A stretch of 64,000 nucleotides of DNA from Muricauda sp. SCSIO 65647 (lineage in GTDB: Bacteria; Bacteroidota; Bacteroidia; Flavobacteriales; Flavobacteriaceae): positions 3,045,501-3,109,500 of the forward strand of contig NZ_CP091037.1 of NCBI RefSeq assembly GCF_021534965.1. Direction: 5' to 3'. The notes under the pieces are model-generated. The model searched no databases. It worked only from the letters and a program-made list of their open reading frames with translations, and was not told where the DNA came from. A program made the translations under genes and the position numbers. Shown piece after piece: positions 55,474 through 64,000 of the stretch. The stretch's first letter is position 1. Every line of letters begins with the position of its first letter.

Positions 55474-56874
55474 TTATGATTGTCCAATTTTATAAAAATG
55501 AAAGCCCATTTCGGTCATTTCATCTTTGTCCAATAAACGCCTACCATCAAAAACAAAAGCTGGCTTGAGCATGTTGGAATGTACTTTTTTCCAATCGTAG
55601 TCCTTGAATTCATCCCATTCTGTCAATATTGCAATGGCATGGGCGTCTTTTGTAGCCTCGATTGGGTTTTTGGCTACTTTTAAAAGCCGTCTGTTCTCTT
55701 CGGGGCCACGGGTCTCAAGATAATCTAAATCGGCGTATATGTTTTCTTCAGATACTTTTGGGTCGTACACCACGACATTTGCCTCTTCATCAAGTAGCGC
55801 ATCGGCCACATATATGGCAGCTGATTCACGGGTATCATTGGTGTCTTTTTTAAAGGCCCAACCATAAAAAACTATTTTCTTACCAGATACGGTATTATAA
55901 AGTGTGGTGACAATATTGTCGGCAAATCTGCGCTTCTGGTAATCGTTCATAATGATTACTTGCTCCCAATAATCCGCAACCTCTTGTAGACCAAAGCTTT
56001 TGGCAATATAGACAAGGTTCAGAATATCTTTTTGAAAGCAAGAACCACCAAATCCGACAGAAGAGTTCAAAAACCTCGATCCGATTCTGCTGTCAAAACC
56101 AATGGCCCGCGAAACCTCGGCCACATTGGCATCAGTCTTTTCACAAAGGGCAGAAATGGAGTTGATCGAAGATACCCGTTGTGCCAAAAAGGCGTTGGCC
56201 ACTAGTTTTGACAATTCTGATGACCAAACATTGGTTTGAAGAATACGTTCTTTGGGCAACCAATGCTCATAGACCCAACTCAACGTATCTTTTGCTTCCT
56301 TTCCTGAAGGAGTTTCATCTCCACCGATAAGTACCCTATCGGCATTAAGTAAATCTTCGATAGCCGTACCTTCTGCCAAAAACTCAGGGTTTGATAAAAT
56401 TTCAAACCTGACCCCTTTTCCCGTATTGTCTAGAATACTTTTCAAAGCTTCAGCAGTGCGTACGGGAAGTGTTGATTTTTCAACCACTATTTTATCTTCT
56501 TGGGCCACTTTGGCAATATTGCGCGCGCAGAGTTCTATGTTTTTAAGATCAGCGGCTTGCCCTTTGCCCTTGCCATATGTTTTTGTGGGTGTATTTACAG
56601 AAATAAAAATCATTTCGGCTTCGTCGATACCCTTGTCAACATCAGAAGAAAAGAAAAGATTTTTGCCCCTTGTTTCTGCCACGATTTCTTTTAGGCCAGG
56701 TTCATAGATGGGAAGATTGTCTAGGTTCTCATCATTCCACTGAGCAATTCTTTTCGCATTTAAATCTACCACAGTAACCTGTATCTCTGGACATTTATAG
56801 GCTATCACAGACATGGTCGGTCCGCCGACATAACCTGCGCCAATGCAACAAATCTTGCTTATTTTCTTCATCAT
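55474..56874 (-). CDS. ugd: UDP-glucose 6-dehydrogenase (long, UGDH-like form)
   Basis: A 466-residue NAD-dependent enzyme oxidising UDP-glucose to UDP-glucuronate. It has [16 protein letters not shown] at the start, [20 protein letters not shown] near 90, [11 protein letters not shown] near 135 and the active-site Cys in [11 protein letters not shown] near 275. The length and the GGPTM and [13 protein letters not shown] segments are like the long eukaryote-type UGDH rather than the 390-residue bacterial Ugd. It is the first minus-strand gene right of the locus and faces the plus-strand operon across 230 bases. Confidence 0.93.
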   Translation of the reverse strand: MMKKISKICCIGAGYVGGPTMSVIAYKCPEIQVTVVDLNAKRIAQWNDENLDNLPIYEPGLKEIVAETRGKNLFFSSDVDKGIDEAEMIFISVNTPTKTYGKGKGQAADLKNIELCARNIAKVAQEDKIVVEKSTLPVRTAEALKSILDNTGKGVRFEILSNPEFLAEGTAIEDLLNADRVLIGGDETPSGKEAKDTLSWVYEHWLPKERILQTNVWSSELSKLVANAFLAQRVSSINSISALCEKTDANVAEVSRAIGFDSRIGSRFLNSSVGFGGSCFQKDILNLVYIAKSFGLQEVADYWEQVIIMNDYQKRRFADNIVTTLYNTVSGKKIVFYGWAFKKDTNDTRESAAIYVADALLDEEANVVVYDPKVSEENIYADLDYLETRGPEENRRLLKVAKNPIEATKDAHAIAILTEWDEFKDYDWKKVHSNMLKPAFVFDGRRLLDKDEMTEMGFHFYKIGQS

Positions 56875-56890
56875 ATTGGTTTTGAGAGTG

Positions 56891-56923
56891 CAAAGATTAA
56901 AAAAATATAAGTGGCGGGCACAA
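56891..56923 (-). promoter_or_regulatory. Candidate promoter for the ugd transcript
   Basis: On the minus strand, TTG (56923-56921), a 22-base spacer and AATCTTTG (56898-56891) approximate TTG-N17-23-TAnnTTTG with one mismatch in the -7 box. It lies 17 bases before the ugd ATG, implying a short leader. Confidence 0.38.
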
Positions 56924-57038
56924 GCTTACTGAACAAAATATACAGTCTTACAAACAAATGGTACAAGAAATGTATGCGCACAGAAATTCTTTTCTATCTC
57001 CGTTCATTTAATCGATATTTTTAAGGGTTTAACGATTA

Positions 57039-57072
57039 TTGGGTATGCAAGCCGCGTTGATGGTTATTTTTG
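57039..57072 (+). promoter_or_regulatory. Candidate promoter for the aminotransferase-pglF-wza-wzc operon
   Basis: TTG (57039-57041), a 23-base spacer, then an exact TATTTTTG (57065-57072), 32 bases before the ATG at 57105. Both halves fit the Flavobacterium consensus, making this one of the better promoter candidates in the window. Confidence 0.52.
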
Positions 57073-57104
57073 ACCATGATATTTACTAAAGAACCCAAAT
57101 TTTG

Positions 57105-58232
57105 ATGACCAAGACCCGTATATGGTTATCCTCTCCACATATGGGAGGCACTGAAGAACGCTATGTCAAAGAAGCTTTTGACACCAATTGGGTGGCGCCT
57201 CTAGGCCCAAATGTTACTTCGTTTGAAAAATCACTCGAAGACTACATTGACGGTAATCTTCACGTAGCGGCCCTTAGTTCTGGTACAGCTGCCATTCATT
57301 TGGCCCTTGAGATTTTAGGAGTTTCCCATGGTGATGAAGTCATCTGCCAGAGCATGACATTCTCGGCATCTGCCAACCCGATTACCTATTTGGGCGCAAC
57401 CCCAGTTTTTGTCGACAGCGAAAAAGTAACATGGAACATTTCACCAGAACTTCTCGAAAAGGCTATATTGAACAGGATTTCAGCGGGAAAAAAGCCTAAA
57501 GCCATTGTTGCGGTACATCTGTATGGAATGCCTTATCAAATTGAGGAAGTGGCTGAAATTTCATGTAAGTACGATATTCCCGTAATAGAGGACAGTGCAG
57601 AAGCACTGGGCAGTACCTACTATGGTAAAAAATGTGGGCAATTCGGCAATATCGGTATTCTATCCTTCAACGGAAACAAAATCATCACCACTTCGGGTGG
57701 CGGGGCATTACTTGCAAAAGACCCTGTCATAAAACAACGCGCAATTTTTCTGGCTACGCAGGCACGAGATGATGCCCCGCACTATCAGCACTCTTCAATT
57801 GGCTATAATTATCGCATGAGTAACGTGTTGGCCGGTATTGGTCGTGGTCAAATGGAAGTCATAGATGATCGCGTTGCAGCAAGAAGGGCAAATTACAACT
57901 ATTATAAAGCTCATTTAGGAAATTTGAAAGGAATCACATTTTTAGATGAACCTGCCAGATTTCATAGTAATCGCTGGTTGACCTGCATCTTAACCGATGC
58001 TTTTGAGACCAGGGAAAAGTTACGCATGGCACTTGCAGAAGAAGATATTGAATCTAGACCATTATGGAAACCGATGCACATGCAACCGGTTTTTGAAAAA
58101 TGTCCGAACTTTGTCGATGGAACGGCTGAAGATTTGTTTGTTAGGGGATTGTGCCTGCCCAGTGGATCAAATTTACTGGAAGAAGATTTGGAAAGAACGG
58201 TTTTCACACTAACCAAAGCGCTACAGCAATGA
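57105..58232 (+). CDS. DegT/DnrJ/EryC1 aminotransferase, PglE-like
   Basis: A 375-residue PLP enzyme. It carries SSGTAAIHLALEILG near 64, EDSAEALGSTYYGKKCG near 160, the PLP-Lys in SFNGNKIITTSGGG near 187 and GYNYRMSNVLAGIGRGQ near 230. PglE aminates the 4-keto sugar made by PglF to give UDP-4-amino-4,6-dideoxy-GlcNAc. The next gene encodes a PglF-like dehydratase and overlaps this one by four bases (ATGA). ATG 57105 was preferred to a TTG one codon earlier. The C4-amino sugar product would be the acceptor for the PglD-like protein at 28207. Confidence 0.92.
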   Translation: MTKTRIWLSSPHMGGTEERYVKEAFDTNWVAPLGPNVTSFEKSLEDYIDGNLHVAALSSGTAAIHLALEILGVSHGDEVICQSMTFSASANPITYLGATPVFVDSEKVTWNISPELLEKAILNRISAGKKPKAIVAVHLYGMPYQIEEVAEISCKYDIPVIEDSAEALGSTYYGKKCGQFGNIGILSFNGNKIITTSGGGALLAKDPVIKQRAIFLATQARDDAPHYQHSSIGYNYRMSNVLAGIGRGQMEVIDDRVAARRANYNYYKAHLGNLKGITFLDEPARFHSNRWLTCILTDAFETREKLRMALAEEDIESRPLWKPMHMQPVFEKCPNFVDGTAEDLFVRGLCLPSGSNLLEEDLERTVFTLTKALQQ

Positions 58233-60160
58233 TAAAAAACTACTTGTTGAGACATGCCAACCGTTATGCCTCAAAGTGGCTGGTACTGTTAATCGACGTT
58301 CTCATTATTGGACTGGCTTTTGTGATGTCTTATATCATCAGGTTTAATATGACCTTAGACTTTGATGTAGAGAAACTTTTGGTACAACTGCCCACAATCA
58401 TGGTCATTTCGACCTTGGCTTTTTTGGTTACGGGATCTCACAAAGGATTTGTAAGACATACTGGTATAAAAGACGTTTACAACTTGTTCAACGCCATCTG
58501 TCTTTCAAGTATCTTGACCATATTCTTGGTGATTTTCAACAGACAACTAGATGTAATCGAAGGGTTTACAATTCCTCTTTCCATTATCATCATTCATAGC
58601 TTGATCAGTTTTATTGCCCTTACCGCTGCTAGGTATGCTTTTAAGACACTGTACGAGAGCATGACCAGAAAAATAAAAACGATTAAAAATGTGTTGATTT
58701 ATGGTGCTGGCGAGTCGGGTATTATTACCTATAACGCTTTGATAAGCCATACGGCCAGCAATGTAAAGGTGATGGGGTATATCGATGATGATAAAAAGAA
58801 AGTCGGTAAGACCATCAATGGTATAAAAGTATATGGAAGAGATATCTTAAGCGAATACTTTTTGGCGAGTAATAATATCAGTGAGATTATCGTCGCTATT
58901 CATATTATTGATAATCATAGGCTACGATCAATGGTCGAAGGTCTGGTCGACTTTTCTGTGGAAGTCAAGATAGTACCGCCTGTGCAAGATTGGATCAATG
59001 GAGAGTTCAAGGTTTCCCAAATCAAAAATGTTCAAATCGAAGATCTTTTGAATCGAATGCCCATTAACATCAAAAAATCAAAGGTTGCCAATGAGTTGAA
59101 GGGGAAAAGTATCATGGTTACCGGCGGAGCGGGATCAATTGGTAGTGAGATAGTTCGCCAAATTGCCAATTATGAATATAAATCATTGATTATTATTGAT
59201 CAAGCGGAATCTCCACTGTATGATCTGCAACAAGAATTGAAGCAAAACGGTCACCATAATTTTATACCGATAGTGGCAGATATCAGGGACAAAAATCGAA
59301 TGAACATTTACTTTGAAGAACACAAACCTGATATTCTTTTTCATGCTGCGGCCTACAAGCATGTACCTTTGATGGAGTATAATGCCTATGAGGCTATCAA
59401 GATAAACATTGGAGGCACCAAGATAATTGCCGACCTTTCATTGACGCATAATGTGGGCAAGTTTGTTTTTGTGTCAACCGATAAAGCGGTAAACCCTACC
59501 AATGTCATGGGTGCTACCAAACGTATTGCAGAGATGTATATCGGCTGTATGCACCTAGAGGGCAAGACCAAGTTTATTACCACACGTTTTGGCAATGTAT
59601 TGGGGTCTAATGGGTCAGTTATTCCTCTTTTTAAGAAGCAGATAGAAAAGGGAGGACCCTTGACCGTTACCCATAAGGATATCACCCGGTATTTTATGAC
59701 CATACCAGAAGCCTCACAATTGGTATTGGAGGCAGGCGCCATGGGGCAGGGAGGTGAAATTTTCATCTTCGATATGGGTGAATCAGTCAAAATATTCGAT
59801 TTGGCAAAGAATATGATCAAGCTTTCAGGTCTTCGATACCCAGAAGACATCGACATAAAGATTACTGGGTTAAGGCCAGGCGAAAAGCTATACGAAGAGC
59901 TTTTGGCCAATGGCGAGAATACACTACCAACCTACCATAAAAAAATTATGATCAGCAAAGCCCGTGATCTTGATTATGGTTTGGTCAGGTCAAAAATTGA
60001 CGAGCTTTGTGTCTCTAATATTTTCTTCAATGAAGATACGGTCAAGATTATGAAGGAAATAGTACCAGAATATGTTTCCAATAACTCCAATCTTAGTAAG
60101 TTTGACAAACAAACCAAAGATTCCAAAGAAGAGGGAAAAGAAAAAATATTACAATCTTGA
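58229..60160 (+). CDS. PglF/CapD-like membrane UDP-GlcNAc 4,6-dehydratase
   Basis: A 643-residue membrane protein from ATG 58229, which overlaps the aminotransferase stop as ATGA. Four helices lie in about residues 10-140, a CoA-binding-like Rossmann domain at about 150-280 (VLIYGAGESGIITYNALI), then the SDR dehydratase domain. That domain carries MVTGGAGSIGSEIVRQI near 296 and STDKAVNPTNVMGATKR near 418, with Met in place of the classical Tyr as in PglF/WbpM. By family it makes UDP-2-acetamido-4-keto-6-deoxyglucose. Translation from the upstream overlapping frame at 58151 is not supported. Confidence 0.93.
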   Translation: MIKNYLLRHANRYASKWLVLLIDVLIIGLAFVMSYIIRFNMTLDFDVEKLLVQLPTIMVISTLAFLVTGSHKGFVRHTGIKDVYNLFNAICLSSILTIFLVIFNRQLDVIEGFTIPLSIIIIHSLISFIALTAARYAFKTLYESMTRKIKTIKNVLIYGAGESGIITYNALISHTASNVKVMGYIDDDKKKVGKTINGIKVYGRDILSEYFLASNNISEIIVAIHIIDNHRLRSMVEGLVDFSVEVKIVPPVQDWINGEFKVSQIKNVQIEDLLNRMPINIKKSKVANELKGKSIMVTGGAGSIGSEIVRQIANYEYKSLIIIDQAESPLYDLQQELKQNGHHNFIPIVADIRDKNRMNIYFEEHKPDILFHAAAYKHVPLMEYNAYEAIKINIGGTKIIADLSLTHNVGKFVFVSTDKAVNPTNVMGATKRIAEMYIGCMHLEGKTKFITTRFGNVLGSNGSVIPLFKKQIEKGGPLTVTHKDITRYFMTIPEASQLVLEAGAMGQGGEIFIFDMGESVKIFDLAKNMIKLSGLRYPEDIDIKITGLRPGEKLYEELLANGENTLPTYHKKIMISKARDLDYGLVRSKIDELCVSNIFFNEDTVKIMKEIVPEYVSNNSNLSKFDKQTKDSKEEGKEKILQS

Positions 60161-60194
60161 CCTTTATCCAGCCAATCACATAACACTATCTATA

Positions 60195-60971
60195 ATGAAA
60201 ACAAATTCTTTATTTTCAAGATTCTCAATGTTATTGATAATCTTGTTATTGGGCTCGTGCGCTTCAAAAAAGGACATTGTCTACTTTCAAAATGCCGGTA
60301 ATTTTGAGACCTTGGTCGATAGAAACAGTTTTACACCAAAGTTCAAGGTAGACGATGTAGTGAGCATACATGTTTCTACATTGAACGAAGAGGCCAGTGC
60401 GCCCTTTAACTTATTTCGCGGATCAAGAACATCAGGTACGGGAATCACTCCCCAAAGTGTCGACTATTTGGTCGATCAGGCAGGAGAAATAGATTTTCCT
60501 GTCATGGGAAAAATAAAGATTGCCGGATTGTCACCTGAAGAGGTCAGGGTTTTATTGAGAGATCGTCTTTCAGAGTATTTGAAAGATCCCATCATCAACA
60601 TTCGGTTGCAGAATTTCACCGTGACCATATTGGGCGAGGTAAATAGACCTGGCACATACCCGGTAAATGGTGAACGGATTACCATTTTAGAGGCACTTGG
60701 TTTAGCAGGTGACCTGACCATCAAGGGTCAGCGTGAGAATGTAATGGTCATTCGCGATTTTGATGGTACGAAGGTCTATAATAGAATCGATTTGAGAAGT
60801 AAAGAAGCCATGGATTCACCGGTCTATTATCTCACCCAAAACGATGTGGTCTATGTCGAGCCCAATGAATCAGCTGTCACTTCCTCTCAATTGGATAACC
60901 GGGCCAGTATTTGGGTATCGATAGGGTCGGTATTGATAACATCGGCCGTAATCATTTTGACTAGAAACTAA
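60195..60971 (+). CDS. wza: Wza-type polysaccharide export lipoprotein
   Basis: A 258-residue outer-membrane export protein from ATG 60195. The signal ends at LLLGSCASKK (lipobox Cys22). The Poly_export domain with FKVDDVVSIHVSTLNEEA near 55 and a SLBB region (ITILEALGLAGDLTIKGQR near 165) are visible. A C-terminal helix WVSIGSVLITSAVIILTRN would cross the membrane, as in Wza-like proteins of Bacteroidota. It lies 34 bases before the wzc gene, and the pair forms the trans-envelope conduit for the polymer. Confidence 0.92.
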   Translation: MKTNSLFSRFSMLLIILLLGSCASKKDIVYFQNAGNFETLVDRNSFTPKFKVDDVVSIHVSTLNEEASAPFNLFRGSRTSGTGITPQSVDYLVDQAGEIDFPVMGKIKIAGLSPEEVRVLLRDRLSEYLKDPIINIRLQNFTVTILGEVNRPGTYPVNGERITILEALGLAGDLTIKGQRENVMVIRDFDGTKVYNRIDLRSKEAMDSPVYYLTQNDVVYVEPNESAVTSSQLDNRASIWVSIGSVLITSAVIILTRN

Positions 60972-61005
60972 GAGATTTTTTGATTTCGAAATTATTTAAT
61001 GCCTG

Positions 61006-63366
61006 ATGGGAGAAAACATTGATTTAAAGGATTTAATAAGATCCTACACCAAACATTGGAAATGGTTTGCACTTTCCGTTTTTGTCGCCCTGAGTTTGGC
61101 ATATCTTTTCTTGAAATATACGACACCGCTGTATTTGGCCGAAGCCAAAATTAAGATTATTGAGGATGAAAGCGCCAGTGGCGGTATAGATCTTTTTAAA
61201 GAGCTCGATATTTTCTCTGGATCACAAAATCAGGTCGAAGATGAAATTGAAATCATCAATTCTCGATCAAACATGATTGAAGTGGTCAAAAAACTCGGCC
61301 TGAACACACAGGTAATAGCATTGGGCAATATCAGGGATAGTGAGATCTATGTGAATCCACCTGTCAACATTAATTTCATAATGGCCGATTCATTGTTGAA
61401 CAAAGCTGAATTTGCTTTTTATCTTACGCCCATATCGACCACCACCTTTCAATACAAAGAAGACGAGGGTGAGCCTTCAAAAGCCTATGCCTTCGGCAAA
61501 AATGTTCGCACGCCCTTTGGTGATATTGTGTTGACACCAAACCTTGAGAATTTTGAGCGTTTTATCGACAGAGACCTTATGGTTATCGTTTCACCGGTAG
61601 GCAATATGGCGCAGTATTATGTAAATCAAATAAATATTGGAGCCGCTGAAGAATACTCAAATATCGTTTTTATTTCTCTTCAAGATCCAATCAAAGAAAA
61701 GGCAAGAAACATTCTCGATGAATTGATAAACACTTACAATGCCAATGCGATTAAGGATAAAAAGGAAATAGCTGACCGAACGGCAGACTTTATCAACGAA
61801 CGAATTGCAGACATTTCTTCAAACCTTACCTCGGTTGATCAGACGGCCGAAGATTTTAAGACCCAAAGTGGGGTGACCGATATTGCCTCAGAGGCGAACA
61901 TCAACCTGAATGTGGGTGCTGCAAACCGACAAGAACTTGCCAGCGCCCAGACACAGTTGCAAATTGCGGCTTCTATGAAAGATATTGTTGACCAACAAGA
62001 AGGGTATGAGGTTTTGCCTTCAAATTTGGGTTTGTCCGATCCAACAATCGCAAATGCTACCGAACAATATAACCAATTGGTTCAACAAAGAAACCGCATG
62101 TTGGAAAGCTCAAATGAAAAAAACCCGGTTATTCAAAATCTTGATCAGCAATTGAATGGCTTAAAACGCACTATGCAGGCCAGTTTGAACAGCACTGTCA
62201 ACAATTTAGGGCTACAGGTTAATACCTTGAGCGGTCAGCAGGCCATTATACAATCAAAAATATATTCTGCACCAGGTAAAGAACGGGCCCTTAGAGATAT
62301 AACACGACAACAACAAACTACTGAATCACTTTATCTCTATTTGTTGCAGAAAAGGGAAGAGGCGCAAATAGCGGTAGCTTCTACTTCACCCAAGTGCAAA
62401 ATTATTGATATGGCCCACAACCCTACAGAATTTCCGGTATCGCCTAGAAAGTCATTTGTATATCTAGCATCTTTCATTCTAGGACTTTTGCTGCCTTTTT
62501 CTATCATCTACGTCAACAATTTGATAGATAACAAGATTCACAATATGCACGGTCTTGAAAAATTGGTAAAAGGCGTGCCTATTTTGGGCGAGATTCCCAA
62601 ATTGAGCAAAAAGGAACAAAAACTCATTGTGAAAGATGACCGTTCAATACTGGCTGAGGCACTCCGTATTCTGAGAACCAACCTTGATTATCTCATTAAA
62701 ACGAGGCAGTCAAAGGGCGGGGGCAAAAATAATGTCGTCTTTATTACCTCAAGTGTTTCTGGCGAAGGAAAAACGTTTATTTCGTCAAACATGGCCATGA
62801 TTTTGGCAAGTACGCATAAGAAAGTATTGTTGATTGGGGGCGATATCAGGAATCCCAAAATCTATTCTTTTTTTACCGGCGGGCAGGTAGATAAATTATC
62901 AGGTCCAAAAAGAGGTAAGGATGTAGGGCTTACTGAATATATCTTAGATCGTGACTTGACGATGCGTGATATCACCAACACCATGTTGGTCTATGAGAAT
63001 GATATCGATGTCATCTACTCTGGTAGAATACCACCGAACCCTGCCGAACTGCTATTGAGTGAGCGCATGAAATCGCTCATACTGCAAGCATCTGAAAAAT
63101 ATGATTATGTACTTGTTGATACAGCTCCTTTGATGGTGGTGACCGACACCCTTCTAATTAGCACTTACGCAGACCATTTGATTTATGTCACACGTGCAGA
63201 TGTGACCGAGAGTAGGGCGGTTGAATACCCTATCAAACTTCAAGAAGAGGGAAAAATCAAAGGGCTATGTTTTGTGGTCAATGATGTGAAGACATCAGAG
63301 TTGGGCTATGGTGGTAAATATGGCTATGGCTATGGGCGAACTACAAAAAAGTGGTGGAAACTTTAA
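61006..63366 (+). CDS. wzc: Wzc-type tyrosine autokinase/chain-length regulator
   Basis: A 786-residue inner-membrane protein. Helix 1 is near 22-40 and helix 2 near 485-505, flanking a Wzz-like periplasmic domain with long coiled coils. The cytosolic BY-kinase domain has Walker A in SVSGEGKTFISS near 585, a Walker A'-type VLLIGGDIRNP near 610 and Walker B in YDYVLVDTAPL near 700. The last 22 residues hold a tyrosine cluster (YGGKYGYGYGR), the autophosphorylation tail. By family, cycles of phosphorylation control polymer length and export through Wza. No Wzb-like phosphatase gene is in the window. Confidence 0.94.
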   Translation: MGENIDLKDLIRSYTKHWKWFALSVFVALSLAYLFLKYTTPLYLAEAKIKIIEDESASGGIDLFKELDIFSGSQNQVEDEIEIINSRSNMIEVVKKLGLNTQVIALGNIRDSEIYVNPPVNINFIMADSLLNKAEFAFYLTPISTTTFQYKEDEGEPSKAYAFGKNVRTPFGDIVLTPNLENFERFIDRDLMVIVSPVGNMAQYYVNQINIGAAEEYSNIVFISLQDPIKEKARNILDELINTYNANAIKDKKEIADRTADFINERIADISSNLTSVDQTAEDFKTQSGVTDIASEANINLNVGAANRQELASAQTQLQIAASMKDIVDQQEGYEVLPSNLGLSDPTIANATEQYNQLVQQRNRMLESSNEKNPVIQNLDQQLNGLKRTMQASLNSTVNNLGLQVNTLSGQQAIIQSKIYSAPGKERALRDITRQQQTTESLYLYLLQKREEAQIAVASTSPKCKIIDMAHNPTEFPVSPRKSFVYLASFILGLLLPFSIIYVNNLIDNKIHNMHGLEKLVKGVPILGEIPKLSKKEQKLIVKDDRSILAEALRILRTNLDYLIKTRQSKGGGKNNVVFITSSVSGEGKTFISSNMAMILASTHKKVLLIGGDIRNPKIYSFFTGGQVDKLSGPKRGKDVGLTEYILDRDLTMRDITNTMLVYENDIDVIYSGRIPPNPAELLLSERMKSLILQASEKYDYVLVDTAPLMVVTDTLLISTYADHLIYVTRADVTESRAVEYPIKLQEEGKIKGLCFVVNDVKTSELGYGGKYGYGYGRTTKKWWKL

Positions 63367-63606
63367 CCACTGGCCCACTAGTAAATCTATCTATTCTTTT
63401 TCTTTTTGTCCGTGGCTGTAAAGGAGATTCACAGAACTGTGATTTCTAGCCATAATAATCCGATGGGTTGCAAATAAAATTGTAGGTAAACTCTTGTTTT
63501 TTAGGTAAATGACTTCCCCCTTTGAAAAGCCTTAGTCGTTTATCGATAATCTTTCTTAGTTGAACGAATAATAGAGTTGCCTTTCTTTATTTTTTTTGCT
63601 AAGGGG
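63367..63606 (+). other. Intergenic region after wzc
   Basis: About 240 bases with no plausible gene. It contains pyrimidine tracts soon after the wzc stop (63395-63410) and a small inverted repeat TCACAG-AA-CTGTGA (63429-63442), neither convincing as a terminator. A promoter box for the next gene follows at 63607. Confidence 0.45.
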
Positions 63607-63614
63607 TATCTTTG
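63607..63614 (+). promoter_or_regulatory. Bacteroidota-type -7 box upstream of the last gene
   Basis: TATCTTTG fits TAnnTTTG exactly, 58 bases before ATG 63673. The nearest TTG (63577-63579) is 27 bases away, slightly longer than the usual spacing. Confidence 0.48.
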
Positions 63615-63672
63615 AGACTGGAAAGATTCCCCCATCTTTACTCCAAAAAAAAATTGCTAACAAGCCCTGATT

Positions 63673-64000
63673 ATGAAAAAAAACTACCCCAATTTGCCAA
63701 AGTATTTTATCGTATGTTTTGTTATCTCCATTTTGGGTTTTTTCCAAATGGAAATGAGCGCTCAGAGCTTTAACTCGTCTAACCTCACAGGTGAAAGTCT
63801 GGTAAACCCAACTTCGTTGGCATTTGGTCCGGATGACAAGTTATACGTGGCTCAACAAGACGGTACCATTCACCAATATACCGTATCAAGAGATGCCGCC
63901 CCTCCAGGAAGCGGGACGTATTCTGTAACCGGTAATTTAGTGATCAATGATATCAAGTTAAAGGTCAAGAATCACAACGACAGCGGTGTATTGGATAACA
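63673..64000 (+). CDS. Secreted protein, N-terminal part with beta-propeller-like start (3' end outside window)
   Basis: An open frame from ATG 63673 runs to the window edge without a stop (109 codons seen). Residues about 1-31 form a signal peptide: charged start, a hydrophobic stretch VCFVISILGFFQME, then MSAQ before the mature SFNSSNL. Residues about 45-70 read NPTSLAFGPDDKLYVAQQDG and TIHQYTV, a pattern typical of NHL or PQQ-sugar-dehydrogenase-like propeller blades. Many Flavobacteria have long secreted proteins of this kind with type IX sorting tails, but the C-terminus is not visible here. Function cannot be assigned. A promoter box lies 58 bases upstream, so it is probably transcribed separately from wzc. 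Confidence 0.7.
   Translation, partial: MKKNYPNLPKYFIVCFVISILGFFQMEMSAQSFNSSNLTGESLVNPTSLAFGPDDKLYVAQQDGTIHQYTVSRDAAPPGSGTYSVTGNLVINDIKLKVKNHNDSGVLDN

Noticed and set aside
58151-58228. Upstream start for the PglF-like protein
   Set aside because: The added 26 residues come from the aminotransferase coding region in another frame; ATG 58229 in ATGA fits family length and places the first helix correctly.
60072-60194. Upstream start for the Wza-like protein
   Set aside because: It would place 41 non-signal residues before a clear lipoprotein signal that starts at ATG 60195.
19363-63366. Mobile-element origin of the polysaccharide locus
   Set aside because: No transposase, integrase, tRNA border or flanking direct repeat was found within the window, so transfer can only be guessed from gene content.
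63429-63442. TCACAG-AA-CTGTGA inverted repeat after wzc
   Set aside because: Two-base loop and weak following T-run make it a poor terminator, and a palindrome of this size is not rare.

Overview
The window is a chromosomal segment of a marine-type member of the Flavobacteriaceae (Bacteroidota). The evidence is the TAnnTTTG promoter boxes, the near absence of Shine-Dalgarno sequences, the bacillithiol enzyme BshA, the fused GH3/beta-lactamase-fold protein, the SPOR-like cell-wall amidase and the general protein style. A genus close to Muricauda/Allomuricauda, Robiginitalea or Maribacter is a guess from protein style, not a measurement. I see no rRNA, tRNA, CRISPR array, insertion sequence or phage gene.

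Region 1 (1-19311) is housekeeping and envelope maintenance. It holds the C-terminal part of TamB, a glycolytic pair (pfkA, gap) with a sugar kinase, RidA, an LptD-like outer-membrane protein, an N-acetylmuramoyl-L-alanine amidase and an MlaD/MCE lipid-transport protein. These are followed by a two-gene membrane Fe-S oxidoreductase, a small conserved protein, the GH3/serine-hydrolase fusion, BshA with a PrcB-like lipoprotein, and an OmpA-family protein. A strong bidirectional terminator (19334-19361) closes the region.

Region 2 (19363-63366) is a roughly 44-kb surface-polysaccharide locus of the Wzx/Wzy type. In minus-strand transcription order, its left part begins with the flippase wzx1. 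The UDP-L-FucNAc pathway follows (capE, a WxcM-like cupin, capF, capG), then a WbuB-like transferase, a PglC-like initiating phosphoglycosyl transferase, a GT2, a PglD-like acyltransferase, an acyl carrier protein and its adenylating ligase. Last comes a run of six FemAB/GNAT-fold transferases, five of them mutually paralogous, with their own promoter-like box. A short plus-strand island (alpha/beta hydrolase and acyltransferase-3, 37474-39790) interrupts the minus-strand genes. The right part has UDP-ManNAcA synthesis (wecB, wecC), five glycosyltransferases, a second flippase, an O-antigen polymerase/ligase, a parallel beta-helix lipoprotein that may be a polysaccharide lyase, and genes for UDP-GlcA and UDP-GalA. 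Across a divergent promoter region lie a PglE-like aminotransferase, a PglF-like dehydratase, Wza and Wzc.

Taken together, the locus should make an acidic amino-sugar polymer drawing on L-FucNAc, ManNAcA, GlcA/GalA and a 4-amino-4,6-dideoxy-GlcNAc sugar. The repeat unit would be built on undecaprenyl phosphate, flipped by Wzx, polymerised by Wzy and exported through Wza/Wzc. The most unusual part is the carrier-protein/adenylating-ligase pair placed beside the array of GNAT/FemAB-like transferases (19363-28839). I propose it as a candidate undescribed system for acyl or aminoacyl decoration of the glycan or its precursor. The last gene (63673 onward, cut by the window edge) starts a secreted protein with propeller-like sequence.
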